Shown piece by piece: positions 8,871 to 18,815 of a DNA stretch of 64,000 bases (its first letter is position 1; each line of letters opens with the position of its first letter). Both the position numbers and the translations under genes were made by a program. Where the stretch lies: assembly GCF_013283795.1 (NCBI RefSeq), contig NZ_JABSOD010000019.1:1-64000 (forward strand). Reading direction: 5' to 3'. The DNA comes from Rheinheimera lutimaris (lineage in GTDB: Bacteria; Pseudomonadota; Gammaproteobacteria; Enterobacterales; Alteromonadaceae). The notes under the pieces were generated by a model. The model was not told the DNA's origin. It made no database searches and was given only the letters and a program-made list of their open reading frames with translations.

Positions 8871-9833
8871 TTAGCTTTCTGGCGCAGGAGGGGGTTCAAG
8901 GCTGATGGGATCAGACTCTTTCGCTTTACCCTGCATAATAGCAATTTCTACCCTGCGGTTGCGCCGCCGGCTCAGCTCATCTTCGTTCGGTACCAACGGC
9001 TTGGTATCAGCATGCCCCACCACCACCAGACGTGTGCGGTCAAAACCATCAGCTTTAACCATCTCAGTGGCTACCGATACCGCGCGTTTGGCCGATAAAT
9101 CCCAGTTATTGCTGTGCAATTCGTCCGATACCTGAATATCGTCGGTATGGCCGGTTACAGTGATTTGCCCCGGTACGTCATTTAACAAACCACCTATACG
9201 CTGAATAATAGGTTTAAACCGTGGCTGTAAAAACGACGAGCCGGACGGAAAAGAGCCGTTCTCGCGGATACGAATAATAATTTGCTGCCCTAAAGATTCC
9301 AGCTCAATAGCACCATCGACAATTTGTTGCTCTAACTGCTCAGCCAGTTTTTTTACCATTTCATTGGTTTGCTCTTGCTGCGCCTGGGCTTCGGCTTCAG
9401 CAGAGGCCTGCTCGCCGTCCATGATCTCCTCAGCATTGCTGATCGACTGACCACCACTTAAATCTTCGCGCTGCTCCTGCCGCCCGCCGGCGGAGTCCTC
9501 TTCTCCGGCCTGAAACTCGATAACTTGCTGGGTAATATCGATGGTTTGCTGCTGCAGGGTTTCAATCGGCGTTGGGTCCGGCCGGCCGGGACGAAACTCC
9601 ATCGCAATCACGCTGGTGCCTTTAGGAATATCTTCCACTTCAATTTTGTTTTGTACGCCAAAAGCAAACTTCATCGAACCGGCAATTTGCTTAAATTTCA
9701 GCACGTCCATTTCAGAAAATGCCAGCAGCAAGACAAAAAAGCACATTAACAGTGCCATTAAGTCGGCAAAAGTGCCCATATAAGCCGGTAGACCCGGCGG
9801 TGGACATTTACATTCTTCTGCTTCATCACTCAT
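8871..9833 (-). CDS. pomB: Flagellar motor stator protein PomB (sodium type)
   Basis: 320 residues. A cytoplasmic N-terminus with a CKC pair is followed by one membrane helix containing Asp24 (GTFADLMALL). This is the ion-binding residue at the same number as in Vibrio PomB. A long acidic, Gln-rich linker (about 85-165) leads to an OmpA/MotB peptidoglycan-binding domain (about 180-300) with GHTDD and RRNRRVEI motifs. Sodium rather than proton coupling is inferred from closeness to the PomAB type, not proven. It follows pomA with a 3-base gap. Together they form the stator of a polar-type flagellum. Confidence 0.92.
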   Translation of the reverse strand: MSDEAEECKCPPPGLPAYMGTFADLMALLMCFFVLLLAFSEMDVLKFKQIAGSMKFAFGVQNKIEVEDIPKGTSVIAMEFRPGRPDPTPIETLQQQTIDITQQVIEFQAGEEDSAGGRQEQREDLSGGQSISNAEEIMDGEQASAEAEAQAQQEQTNEMVKKLAEQLEQQIVDGAIELESLGQQIIIRIRENGSFPSGSSFLQPRFKPIIQRIGGLLNDVPGQITVTGHTDDIQVSDELHSNNWDLSAKRAVSVATEMVKADGFDRTRLVVVGHADTKPLVPNEDELSRRRNRRVEIAIMQGKAKESDPISLEPPPAPES

Positions 9834-9836
9834 AAC

Positions 9837-10604
9837 TTACTCCGCCGGCACGACTTCACGTTTGCCCTGAGCCAAATAATTGCGCAGTATGCCTTCAATA
9901 ACTTTCGGGTTCTGGCCATCCTGAATACCCAGTATGGCATCAAGAATAAGCTGATTGTTTTGCTTTTCCTGCTGGTTTCGGATTGCCAGCTTGTCTGCCA
10001 GAGGTATAGCTACAACGTTGGCAATAAAGGCTCCGTATAAGGTGGTAAGCAACGCCACCGCCATTGCAGGTCCTATGGCTTTAGGGTCATCCATATTAGA
10101 TAACATTGCCACTAATCCGACCAGGGTACCTATCATACCCATTGCCGGAGCCACGTCACCCAGGCTTTTAAAAATGGCAATAGCGGTTTCGTGGCGTTTC
10201 TCGGTCAGGCTGATATCTTTTAGCAAGGTAGCGCGCACGACATCAGCATCATGACCATCTACCAGCATATTCACGCCCTTTTGCATAAAAGCATTGGGGA
10301 TCTCAGCTTCCTCCAATGCTAAAAAACCACCTTTACGGGCGGAGTCTGCCAGTTGTACCGCTTTTTCGATTAACTCTTCCGGTGCTTCAATTTTAAACAT
10401 AAAGGCTTTAGCGGCAGCTTTACCGGAGCCAAAAAACTGACTCAGCGTAAACTTGGAAATAACCACAAAGATAGAGCCGCCAAACACGATCAAGACAGAC
10501 ACGGTGTCGGCAAACATACCAACATTGCCGCTACTACCCAGCACCATCGCCATAATAATAAAGCCAATTGCGCCCAACATACCAACCAGGGTAGCTAAAT
10601 CCAC
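9837..10604 (-). CDS. pomA: Flagellar motor stator protein PomA (sodium type)
   Basis: 255 residues with four membrane segments: about 5-22, 30-50, 150-172 and 180-203. A large cytoplasmic loop between segments 2 and 3 carries charged residues that contact the rotor. The start MDLATLVGMLGAIGF and the GDVAPAMGMIGTLVGLVAML and GPAMAVALLTTLYGAFIAN segments fit the PomA type. ATG is preceded by TGAGGAG. It is the first gene of the pomAB pair and divergent from xseB across about 200 bases that should hold both promoters. Confidence 0.94.
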   Translation of the reverse strand: MDLATLVGMLGAIGFIIMAMVLGSSGNVGMFADTVSVLIVFGGSIFVVISKFTLSQFFGSGKAAAKAFMFKIEAPEELIEKAVQLADSARKGGFLALEEAEIPNAFMQKGVNMLVDGHDADVVRATLLKDISLTEKRHETAIAIFKSLGDVAPAMGMIGTLVGLVAMLSNMDDPKAIGPAMAVALLTTLYGAFIANVVAIPLADKLAIRNQQEKQNNQLILDAILGIQDGQNPKVIEGILRNYLAQGKREVVPAE

Positions 10605-10803
10605 TGTTTTCTCCTCAACTGAGCCACTGCTATACCGGCTATTTCTACCAGTTTATCTTAGACGATAGCTGTTTATCGACAAATGCGCTGAATGATTAAG
10701 TATAAATTGCGTAAAATTATCAATTTAGCCTTTCCCATCCGCTTTCTGATTGACCATAATAGCCTGCTAAGGTACCTTTGCGCACACTTTTTCCGGGGGT
10801 AGT

Positions 10804-11049
10804 ATGAGCAAGAAAAAAGCCGATCTCAGCCAGTTTGAGCAAACACTTTCTGAACTTGAACAGATAGTACAACAACTGGAACAAGGCGAGCTGTCGCTTG
10901 ATCAGTCATTACAGCAGTTTGAACGCGGTATTACCCTGGCCAGACAAAGCCAACAGTTATTGCAAACCGCAGAGCAAAAAGTACAAATGCTAATGCAGCA
11001 ACAACAGCAGGAAAGCCTGTTGCCGTTTGAACCTGAAGCAGGTGAATAA
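10804..11049 (+). CDS. xseB: Exodeoxyribonuclease VII small subunit
   Basis: 81 residues, normal length. The sequence has the characteristic [26 protein letters not shown] helical hairpin followed by a Gln-rich C-terminus. XseB joins the catalytic XseA to degrade single-stranded DNA; xseA is not in this window. A GGGGG ribosome site lies 5-9 bases before ATG. It is the first gene of the conserved xseB-ispA-dxs operon and its stop lies just before the ispA start. Confidence 0.95.
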   Translation: MSKKKADLSQFEQTLSELEQIVQQLEQGELSLDQSLQQFERGITLARQSQQLLQTAEQKVQMLMQQQQQESLLPFEPEAGE

Positions 11050-11053
11050 TAAG

Positions 11054-11941
11054 GTGTTACCGCAAAACTTACCGCTATACCAACAGCGGGTAGAGCAGCA
11101 TTTACAGCAATTGCTGGCTAACCGCAGTACAACCGACAAGCGCTTACTTGAGGCCATGTCTTACAGTTTGTTGCTGGGGGGCAAGCGGGTAAGACCTTTT
11201 TTGGTATACAGTTGCGGCACCATGCTCGGCGCTGCATTACATGACCTGGATGGTCCTGCCGCTGCTTTGGAAGCCATACACAGCTACTCATTAATTCATG
11301 ACGATTTACCGGCAATGGACGATGACGACCTGCGCCGCGGTAAAGCTACCTGCCACAAGGCATTTGACGAAGCTATCGCGATACTGGCCGGTGATGCCTT
11401 ACAAACGCTGGCGTTTGAGCTTATCAGCAGCCACCCCTACAGGCAGGTTGATACTGTACAGATATTGCAAATGGTACAACAGCTTGCTGTTGCCGCAGGT
11501 TACAGCGGCATGTGCGGCGGCCAGGCTATAGACTTAGCTCAGACCAACCAAAATAGTACACTGGCGCAGCTCGAGCGTATGCACCGGCTAAAAACCGGCG
11601 CTTTAATTGAAAGTGCCGTTCAACTGGCGTGGCTATGCAGCCCGAAACGCGATACAACCGAGCTGAATGCATTGCTCGACTTTGCCCGTGCATTAGGACT
11701 GGCATTTCAGGTGCAGGATGATATTCTCGATATCGAAAGTGATACTGCAACCTTGGGCAAGCCGCAGGGCTCTGATACCCGGGCGAACAAATCAACATAC
11801 CCGGCGCTACTTGGGCTGGACAATGCCAAAGCGAAAGCACAGCAACTTTATCACGATGCACTGAACGCTCTGGCGACGTTACCGTATAACACTGATGAAT
11901 TACGCGCTTTTGCGCAGTACATTATCGAACGCAGGTTTTAA
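11054..11941 (+). CDS. ispA: (2E,6E)-farnesyl diphosphate synthase
   Basis: About 295 residues. It condenses dimethylallyl and isopentenyl diphosphates to geranyl and farnesyl diphosphate. The first Asp-rich motif ([14 protein letters not shown]), the LLGGKRVRP substrate-binding block and the second Asp-rich motif ([10 protein letters not shown]) are all intact. GTG at 11054 was chosen because AGGTG inside the xseB end gives correct spacing. A GTG at 11042 and a TTG at 11027 are in-frame alternatives. Middle gene of xseB-ispA-dxs. Confidence 0.94.
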   Translation: MLPQNLPLYQQRVEQHLQQLLANRSTTDKRLLEAMSYSLLLGGKRVRPFLVYSCGTMLGAALHDLDGPAAALEAIHSYSLIHDDLPAMDDDDLRRGKATCHKAFDEAIAILAGDALQTLAFELISSHPYRQVDTVQILQMVQQLAVAAGYSGMCGGQAIDLAQTNQNSTLAQLERMHRLKTGALIESAVQLAWLCSPKRDTTELNALLDFARALGLAFQVQDDILDIESDTATLGKPQGSDTRANKSTYPALLGLDNAKAKAQQLYHDALNALATLPYNTDELRAFAQYIIERRF

Positions 11942-11955
11942 CACAGGCATGGATT

Positions 11956-13815
11956 ATGGCGTTAGATATTAACGATTACCCGTTATTAGCCCAGGCTAAT
12001 TTACCCGCGCAGCTGCGTCAGCTGGCGCAAGATAAGCTGCCCGCACTCAGTGACGAGCTGCGTAGCTATTTATTACAAAGCGTTAGCCAAAGTAGCGGCC
12101 ACTTTGCCTCTGGCTTGGGCACTGTTGAACTGACAGTAGCGCTGCACTACGTGTATAACACGCCGTTTGACCGTGTCATATGGGATGTCGGTCATCAGGC
12201 TTATCCGCATAAAATCCTTACCGGTCGTGCTGAGCGTATGCACACTATTCGTCAGAAAGACGGTTTACACCCTTTTCCGTACCGCGAAGAAAGTGAGTAC
12301 GATGTGTTGTCGGTTGGTCACTCCAGCACCTCAATAAGCGCTGCGCTGGGCATGGCTATCGCCGCGCAGCAGGCACGGAATAACCGTAAAGTTGTTGCCG
12401 TCATAGGTGATGGTGCCATTACTGCCGGTATGGCATTTGAAGCACTGAATCACGCCGGCGAAGTGCGCCCTGATATGCTGGTTATTCTGAATGACAACGA
12501 AATGTCGATTTCAGAAAACGTTGGCGCCTTAAACCGTTATTTTGCCCGTATTTTATCCGGCAGCTTTTACACCAGCCTGCGCGAGGGCGGCAAGAAAATC
12601 TTAAGTGGCGTACCACCTTTGCATGAGCTGGCCAGCCGTGCAGAAGAACATTTTAAAGGTATGGTAACGCCTGGTACCTTTTTTGAAGAGCTGGGCTTTA
12701 ACTATATAGGCCCGATTGACGGCCATGATGTATTAGGGCTGGTTGATACCATCCGTAATATGCGCAATTTAAAAGGCCCGCAGCTGCTGCATATCGTCAC
12801 CAAAAAGGGTAAAGGTTATGCTCCGGCAGAAGCCGACCCTATCGGCTACCATGCAGTGGCGAAGTTTAACCCGGAAGACAGCAAGCAACCGGCAAAAAAA
12901 GCCGGCCTGCCAAGCTTTTCTAACATTTTCGGTAACTGGATTTGCGATATGGCAGCACAGGATGAGCGGCTGCAAGCCATTACTCCGGCCATGCGCGAAG
13001 GCTCTGATTTAGTGCGGTTCTCCAAAACCTACCCTAAACGTTACTTCGATGTCGCCATTGCGGAGCAACATGCGGTAACCCTGGCTGCAGGTATGGCGAT
13101 TGAAGGGCTGAAGCCGGTAGTGGCTATTTACTCCAGCTTCTTGCAGCGGGGTTACGACCAGTTGATCCATGACGTTGCCTTACAGGATTTGGACGTACTG
13201 TTCGCAGTTGACCGCGCCGGGGTAGTGGGTGCGGACGGCCCAACCCACCAGGGCGCCTTTGACTTAAGCTTTATGCGTTGCATTCCTAATATGCTGATTA
13301 TGGTGCCCTCGGACGAGGATGAATGCCGGCAAATGCTGTACACCGGTTATCAATATCAGGGCCCGGCTGCAGTGCGTTATCCGCGCGGCTCCGCAACCGG
13401 TATTGCCGTACAGTCACAAATGCAGTTGTTACCTACCGGCAAAGCCAAAGTAGTACGTCAGGGCGAAAAGCTGGCTATTCTGGCCTTTGGCCCGCTGTTG
13501 AGCGCCTGTATTGAAGCTGCAGAGCAGTTAAATGCTACGCTGGTAGATATGCGATTTGTTAAACCTTTAGATCGCGACTTACTGCAACAATTAGCCGCCA
13601 GCCACAGTCGCTTTGTTACCGTGGAAGACAACGCCATTATGGGTGGTGCCGGCTCGGCGGTAAGTGAGTTTGTTGCAGAGGCACAGCTTAACGTCAGCAT
13701 GACGCACCTGGGCTTACCGGATCACTTTATTAAACATGGCAGCCAGCAAGAGATATACGCCGAACTGGGGCTGGACAGCGCCGGCATTCTGGCAGCGCTA
13801 ACAGCTTTGACATAA
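11956..13815 (+). CDS. dxs: 1-deoxy-D-xylulose-5-phosphate synthase
   Basis: 619 residues, full length. It is the first and flux-controlling step of the MEP isoprenoid pathway: pyruvate plus glyceraldehyde 3-phosphate to DXP, using thiamine diphosphate. [15 protein letters not shown], the ThDP/Mg motif [15 protein letters not shown]...NDNEMSIS, the [15 protein letters not shown] block and a transketolase C-terminal domain are present. DXP also feeds thiamine and pyridoxal synthesis. Last gene of the operon, ending at the perfect palindromic terminator. Confidence 0.98.
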   Translation: MALDINDYPLLAQANLPAQLRQLAQDKLPALSDELRSYLLQSVSQSSGHFASGLGTVELTVALHYVYNTPFDRVIWDVGHQAYPHKILTGRAERMHTIRQKDGLHPFPYREESEYDVLSVGHSSTSISAALGMAIAAQQARNNRKVVAVIGDGAITAGMAFEALNHAGEVRPDMLVILNDNEMSISENVGALNRYFARILSGSFYTSLREGGKKILSGVPPLHELASRAEEHFKGMVTPGTFFEELGFNYIGPIDGHDVLGLVDTIRNMRNLKGPQLLHIVTKKGKGYAPAEADPIGYHAVAKFNPEDSKQPAKKAGLPSFSNIFGNWICDMAAQDERLQAITPAMREGSDLVRFSKTYPKRYFDVAIAEQHAVTLAAGMAIEGLKPVVAIYSSFLQRGYDQLIHDVALQDLDVLFAVDRAGVVGADGPTHQGAFDLSFMRCIPNMLIMVPSDEDECRQMLYTGYQYQGPAAVRYPRGSATGIAVQSQMQLLPTGKAKVVRQGEKLAILAFGPLLSACIEAAEQLNATLVDMRFVKPLDRDLLQQLAASHSRFVTVEDNAIMGGAGSAVSEFVAEAQLNVSMTHLGLPDHFIKHGSQQEIYAELGLDSAGILAALTALT

Positions 13816-13821
13816 CAGCAA

Positions 13822-13861
13822 AGCCATAAAAAAACCGCCGGCCGGCGGTTTTTTTATGGCT
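13822..13861. terminator. Perfect 40-bp palindromic bidirectional terminator
   Basis: The left arm 13822-13841 is the exact reverse complement of the right arm 13842-13861: a CCGCCGG core flanked by seven A/T and AGCCAT. It ends dxs transcripts on + and the diguanylate cyclase operon on -. It contains the TAA stop of the minus-strand gene. Confidence 0.95.
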
Positions 13862-16800
13862 GGTTCTTCACTTCAAATCTTGCCAGGCCGGCCGCCAGCA
13901 GGCGCTCGACTTGCGCCTCGATATGAGACGAATCTTCAAACTCAAACGCATCAACCTGCTGATCAAAATGGATAGTCGCCACGCCGTTTTTACCGGTATG
14001 CTTTACCTGATACAACGACATTTCAGCTAATTGTAACGATATTTCCCAGTTAATTAATTGTCCGCCCAGCAACGCCAGCGGATATACCGCGTAACCCACC
14101 GAACAGGTTAACCGCGTGCGATGGCCATCCGGTAAGCTGAATACCGTTTTAGCAATCAGCTCATTCAGCCGGTAGCAAAACTGTGCAACCAGCTCCAGCT
14201 GAATATCACGCAGTACCAGCACAAACTCTTCACCAGCAAAACGAACGACATAGTCAGAGCCGCGGGTTTCGCGAATTAAAATACCCGCTACCTGCTGAAT
14301 ACAGCTGTCGCCGGCACTGTTACCAAACTGGTCATTTACCTGCTTGAAGTTATCCAGATCTAAGTGGATCAATGCCACGCATTTACCCTGCAGCTGCATC
14401 GATTCACGATTGCGCTGAAAATGCTCAATATCTTTCGGTAACTGCTCAAACATAAAGCGCCGGTTACGCAACCCGGTTAAGCTGTCTTTGTGTGTCAGCA
14501 GCGCTAACTGCTCGTTCAGCTCATTCAGTTTCAGGTTACTGTTTTCCAGTTCCTGCGTACGTTGACGCACCAGCCGGGTCATCTGTTGCTGCTGATGCTG
14601 GGTATTACGGCGCAGCAACCACAGCAAACCATATAAACAAAATAATACTAACAACAACCATAAGGCACGATAGATCAGGGTTTCATCAAAACGTTTCGGG
14701 ATAACCAGCTCCAGCTCCACGCCCTGGCTGTCATGCCAGGCTTCGTTATCGAAACGGCTTTGCAACTGAAACACAAAACTACCTGGCGTAAGATTGGTAT
14801 ACACCGCCTCGCGCCGCTCTCCTACGTCATGCCAATGCTGATCGAAACCACGCAAGCGATAACGAAACTTCAATGCAGCCGGCTTAACGAACTCCAGTGC
14901 TGAATACTGAATACTCAGGTTGCGGTCGTCCAGCTCCAGCACCAACCTGGCTTGCTCATTATCAACAACATAGTCCTGCTGTCCGAGCACGCTTTTTATA
15001 ACAGGTGTTGGTGCACGTTCAAGCCCCTGATTCAGATCTGCCGGCACCGCTACCAAACCTTTGAGCGTAGGGTACCAATATTGCTGCTGCCACAACGCTA
15101 CCTTAGCGTGGCCGGCACCATTACAACAGCGTCCGGGTACAGTGCCAAGCTGCCTGTCATATGGCCCCAGCACCTCTTCAACCTTTACGTTACCTGTAGC
15201 AAGCTGAGGCAAATCTGCCGCGCGCAACCGGAAAATACCTTTGTGGCTACTAACCCAAATATAATCTGAAGCGGCATCGAATTGCAGGCTTACTACCGGA
15301 CTGTGCGGTAAACCGTTACCGGCATGTAACTGTAACCACTGTTGCTGAGCTGGCAGCAGCACAAAAATACCATCATCCAGCGTGGCGGCTAACACGGTGT
15401 TGTCGGGTAACAACTGCAACGCGGTGATATAGCTGTTAAACAAAGCAGTGCCGACACCCAGCCGGCTAAGTTGTTGCTGCTGATATTGATATAAGCCCCT
15501 GGTAGTACCGAACACCAACCGTTGTTGCTGTTGCTGCAGCACAGTAATATTGCGTGATTCCAGTTCATCATTTAAGGCAAAGGGCGTCAGCTGCTGTTGA
15601 TCATAGCGGTATAACCCCATCACTCCGCCCAACCAAACGCCGCCTTGCCGGTCAGGTTGTAATACTCTGACAGTAAAGCCTTTTAACGCTTCAAACGCCG
15701 GTTTAAGTCCTTCATTGCCCCGACGGTATGCCATAACACCTTTGTCCAGCGCCAGCCACATAACATCGGCTTGCGGCCAGTAAATGTCATACACGGTAGC
15801 AGCACCAAGGCTTTGTGCATTGACCAACTCGTGATAACTGCCGTCGGCCCGCATTTCACCAACATTAGATTGGCCGGCGACAAGCAAAGTGTCATCCGGC
15901 GTTACAGACACGCTACGTACTATAAGATCCGCGTCTGGCGGCAGCACACGGCGGATATTGCTGGTTGATGCGCGGTAGATGCCATCGCTGAAACTGGCCA
16001 GCCAAATATTCTGATCTTTATCTTCAAAAATATCACTGAACCAGGGATAGCTTCCCAGTTCGTCACCGGTAATATGCTGCCAGGGTTGATTCGGGTGACG
16101 GTGGAATAACTTGCGGTGCGCTGAAATCCAGCTGTTGCCCCTGCTGTCGCGTAACAATTTATACACGGCAGTGTTGCTGTGATCCGGCAATTCGCATTTT
16201 TTTACTGTTGCTGACGCGTCCAGATGATAAAAACCGGATTCTCCGGCAATATGTAAGCCGCTTTCGGTGTGATAGAGATCATACACCGGCGTTTGCATCA
16301 GCCCTGCCGGCAAAGCAAAGCTCTCCGTATTGCCATCAAGATCAATGCGGTACAGCTGTTCAGCACTACTGACCCATACCTGATCCCCCACCAGCTCCAA
16401 TTGGCTGACCTGAGAGCGTATTTGCTCTACGCGGCTAACCTTACCGTTACTGATGCGAAACAAGTTGTCTGCCGCCACCCAGATCTCTCCGGGCCGTACT
16501 TCGAGAATGGCGGTAACTTCAGCCAAAACCTGGTAGCGATCAAATTTTAATGTCAGGGGATCAAAACCGGATAAACCTGCTTTAGTGCCCACCCACATGT
16601 AGCCACGGCTGTCGTGCAACAGCTTGGTTAAGACATTACTGGCCAATTGGCGGTGTGTTTCTTTGCTGAAGTGCTCAAACTGCACTCCGTCAAAACGATT
16701 CAGACCAAATTGAGTTGCCAACCAGATATAGCCCTGAGAATCCTGGCTTACGGACCGCACAGAATTGCTGGACAGGCCTTCAGTGCTGCCCCAGTGTTTA

Positions 16801-16886
16801 ATGTCAAAGTCGTATACAGATTGCTGGTTGTAACTAAACGCAGAGCAAGAACACAACAATAAAAGCAACAGTAAGGTGTTTTTCAT
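13854..16886 (-). CDS. Membrane sensor diguanylate cyclase (beta-propeller / Y_Y_Y / GGDEF)
   Basis: 1010 residues. A signal peptide (about 1-18) is followed by a periplasmic region of about 700 residues. This contains repeated two-component-regulator propeller units (SQDSQGYIWLATQFGLNRFDG type) and a Y_Y_Y-like domain (FRYRLRGFDQHWHDVG, then YTNLTPGSFVFQLQ). One membrane helix (737-760), a coiled linker and a GGDEF domain follow. The active loop reads AGEEF (884-888) and an RGSD I-site lies five residues before it, so it is probably active and product-inhibited. It begins 26 bases after pgpA on the same strand and likely ends the nrdR-rib-nusB-thiL-pgpA transcript. The ligand is unknown. Confidence 0.92.
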   Translation of the reverse strand: MKNTLLLLLLLCSCSAFSYNQQSVYDFDIKHWGSTEGLSSNSVRSVSQDSQGYIWLATQFGLNRFDGVQFEHFSKETHRQLASNVLTKLLHDSRGYMWVGTKAGLSGFDPLTLKFDRYQVLAEVTAILEVRPGEIWVAADNLFRISNGKVSRVEQIRSQVSQLELVGDQVWVSSAEQLYRIDLDGNTESFALPAGLMQTPVYDLYHTESGLHIAGESGFYHLDASATVKKCELPDHSNTAVYKLLRDSRGNSWISAHRKLFHRHPNQPWQHITGDELGSYPWFSDIFEDKDQNIWLASFSDGIYRASTSNIRRVLPPDADLIVRSVSVTPDDTLLVAGQSNVGEMRADGSYHELVNAQSLGAATVYDIYWPQADVMWLALDKGVMAYRRGNEGLKPAFEALKGFTVRVLQPDRQGGVWLGGVMGLYRYDQQQLTPFALNDELESRNITVLQQQQQRLVFGTTRGLYQYQQQQLSRLGVGTALFNSYITALQLLPDNTVLAATLDDGIFVLLPAQQQWLQLHAGNGLPHSPVVSLQFDAASDYIWVSSHKGIFRLRAADLPQLATGNVKVEEVLGPYDRQLGTVPGRCCNGAGHAKVALWQQQYWYPTLKGLVAVPADLNQGLERAPTPVIKSVLGQQDYVVDNEQARLVLELDDRNLSIQYSALEFVKPAALKFRYRLRGFDQHWHDVGERREAVYTNLTPGSFVFQLQSRFDNEAWHDSQGVELELVIPKRFDETLIYRALWLLLVLFCLYGLLWLLRRNTQHQQQQMTRLVRQRTQELENSNLKLNELNEQLALLTHKDSLTGLRNRRFMFEQLPKDIEHFQRNRESMQLQGKCVALIHLDLDNFKQVNDQFGNSAGDSCIQQVAGILIRETRGSDYVVRFAGEEFVLVLRDIQLELVAQFCYRLNELIAKTVFSLPDGHRTRLTCSVGYAVYPLALLGGQLINWEISLQLAEMSLYQVKHTGKNGVATIHFDQQVDAFEFEDSSHIEAQVERLLAAGLARFEVKNQP

Positions 16887-16912
16887 TGATGTCGTCTCTT
16901 ACGTAGCGTGGA

Positions 16913-17392
16913 TTAACCCAGGGGAAAAAACGGCAGCAGCAGGTGCATCAGCAGCAACGCTGCAATACCGGCTAATATATCATCCAGCATTATACCAATG
17001 CCGCCGTGTACTTTTTTGTCCAGCCAACTGATTGGCCAGGGCTTTACAATATCAAACAGACGAAATAATACAAAGCCGGCTAACAAGGTTTGCCAATGCA
17101 ACGGCAGCCACAACATGGTTATGCCAAAGCCGATAATTTCATCCCAGACAATAGCGCCATGATCATGCTCACCAACATCAGCTGCGGTTTGGCCACACAG
17201 GTAAATCCCCAGTACACTGCCAAACAGCACAAAGGCCAGCAAATAAGCATTGCCCAACCACAACAACAAAGCCACTAAAGGCACTGCGGCCAGGGTACCG
17301 AAAGTGCCGGGCGCTTTTGCTGCGAGGCCACTGCCAAAGCCGAGGGCCAGAAACTGGTACCATTTTTTCAGATTAAATTGCGGTTTTATCAT
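16913..17392 (-). CDS. pgpA: Phosphatidylglycerophosphatase A
   Basis: 159 residues. It dephosphorylates phosphatidylglycerol phosphate at the inner membrane. GFGSGLAAKAPGTFGT at the N-terminus, the VWDEIIGF motif with catalytic acidic residues and the RLFDIVKPWPI...DDILAG motif are complete, with three to four hydrophobic segments. Its start overlaps the thiL stop by four bases, the conserved thiL-pgpA coupling. Confidence 0.96.
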   Translation of the reverse strand: MIKPQFNLKKWYQFLALGFGSGLAAKAPGTFGTLAAVPLVALLLWLGNAYLLAFVLFGSVLGIYLCGQTAADVGEHDHGAIVWDEIIGFGITMLWLPLHWQTLLAGFVLFRLFDIVKPWPISWLDKKVHGGIGIMLDDILAGIAALLLMHLLLPFFPLG

Positions 17393-18351
17393 ACGAAATG
17401 CGAAAAACCCCGGTGTTGATAATTAAACAACTGCTCGCCCTGCTTCAGCTCCAGCTTACCGGCTACCCCGGTAATACGGCCGATACAACTGACAGGTACA
17501 CCATAAGGTGACAGCAATACATCAAGTGAACCGCGTCGTGCTTCAGGCACCGTAAACAGCAGCTCATAATCTTCACCGCCGGATAATGCCAATTGCATAG
17601 CAGTGGCATTATCGCAGCTGTCTTTCAGTGCCTGTGACAACGGTAAACGGGCAACATCAATACTGGCACCGACAGCGGAGCGTTTTAAAATATGCTGAAT
17701 ATCGCCGTATAAACCGTCAGATAAATCCATCGCACTGCTGGCAATATTACGCAGCGCCTGGCCTAATGCAACGCGAGCGGATGGATAGTGAAAACGCTGC
17801 AATATATGGGTTTGGTGTTTTTTACTGACTTCATGCAAGCCCTGGCAGAGTTTGAGGCCCAACGCCGCATCACCCAAAGTGCCGGTAACATAAATATAGT
17901 CACCCACTTTAGCCCCGCTGCGTGTCAACGCTTTACCACGGGGCACTATGCCTTTGGCTATCATGGTAAGGCTTAACGGGCCGCGGGTTGTGTCACCGCC
18001 AATCAGCTGGCAGTTATAATATTCCGCCGTTTCATGCAACCCGGCGGCAAAGGCAGCCACCCAGGGTTCATCCACCGCAGGTAAGGTTAACGCTAACGAC
18101 AACCATGCCGGCTCAGCACCCATGGCAGCTAAATCACTGACATTTACCGCTACCAGCTTGTGGCCTAATGCGCGGGGATTGTCGTCAGGGAAAAAGTGCG
18201 TACCCACAACCATAGTATCGGTGGTGACAACCAGGTCGTAGCCGTCGCGCACTTGCAAGACAGCGCCATCATCACCAACACCGATGGCGGTGTCGCTGCG
18301 TTTAACACCACAAGCGGCAAAATGACGGGAAATGAGTTCGAATTCACCCAT
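17389..18351 (-). CDS. thiL: Thiamine-monophosphate kinase
   Basis: 320 residues. It phosphorylates thiamine monophosphate to the active cofactor. The N-terminal GEFELISRHF, the GVGDDGAVL Mg/ATP loop, GGDTTRG and DLSDGL motifs are present. No SD-like sequence is evident before the ATG. Instead a stable 7-bp hairpin (18362-18379) lies just upstream, so translation may depend on coupling with nusB. Four-base overlap with pgpA. Confidence 0.97.
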   Translation of the reverse strand: MGEFELISRHFAACGVKRSDTAIGVGDDGAVLQVRDGYDLVVTTDTMVVGTHFFPDDNPRALGHKLVAVNVSDLAAMGAEPAWLSLALTLPAVDEPWVAAFAAGLHETAEYYNCQLIGGDTTRGPLSLTMIAKGIVPRGKALTRSGAKVGDYIYVTGTLGDAALGLKLCQGLHEVSKKHQTHILQRFHYPSARVALGQALRNIASSAMDLSDGLYGDIQHILKRSAVGASIDVARLPLSQALKDSCDNATAMQLALSGGEDYELLFTVPEARRGSLDVLLSPYGVPVSCIGRITGVAGKLELKQGEQLFNYQHRGFSHFV

Positions 18352-18361
18352 AAAACTAAGA

Positions 18362-18379
18362 AGCCGGCTATTGCCGGCT
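18362..18379 (-). other. Intercistronic hairpin between nusB and thiL
   Basis: AGCCGGC-loop-GCCGGCT, 7 bp with a 4-base loop. It is followed on the minus strand by TTCTTAGTTTTATG, which runs into the thiL start. It may be a weak attenuator or a processing/stability element that lowers thiL-pgpA-cyclase expression relative to nusB. No full T-tract is present. Confidence 0.5.
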
Positions 18380-18384
18380 CTCCT

Positions 18385-18798
18385 TTAACTTGGTCGCAGC
18401 ACGCGTACGGCTTTATCCAAAATGCCGTTCACGAACTTATGGCTATCGTCAGCAGCGAACGCTTTGGCCAACTCAATAGCTTCGTTGATAATAACCTTGT
18501 AAGGTACATCAAGCCGGTACTTCAGCTCATAGGCTGACACCCGTAACACGGCTTTTTCAACAAAATCAATTTCATCAAACGGACGATCTAAATAGGGCTT
18601 TAGTGCTTCGTCCAGTACAGCGTGGTTTTTTACCACACCGCGCAGTAAATCCTGGAAATAACCGACATCAAGGTGTTTAACGTTGGCTTCCAGCAATAAT
18701 TGTTGCTCAATATCTGCAATAGGGTTCTGGCTGACATGCCAGCTGTAAATTCCCTGAACTGCAAGTGACCGTGACTGACGACGGGCATTAGGTTTCAT
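18385..18798 (-). CDS. nusB: Transcription antitermination factor NusB
   Basis: 137 residues, normal length. All-helical RNA-binding protein that pairs with NusE (S10) on boxA in rRNA operons. Begins [15 protein letters not shown] with a basic N-terminus and has the conserved [17 protein letters not shown] and KFVNGILDK helices. It follows ribH by 17 bases, the standard ribH-nusB arrangement. Confidence 0.97.
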   Translation of the reverse strand: MKPNARRQSRSLAVQGIYSWHVSQNPIADIEQQLLLEANVKHLDVGYFQDLLRGVVKNHAVLDEALKPYLDRPFDEIDFVEKAVLRVSAYELKYRLDVPYKVIINEAIELAKAFAADDSHKFVNGILDKAVRVLRPS

Positions 18799-18815
18799 CT
18801 GTGTGTCTCTTCCTG

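Noticed and set aside
10620-10680. Flagellar sigma-28 promoter before pomA
   Set aside because: A GCCGGTAT-like -10 exists but no TAAA element lies at the needed 15-base spacing.
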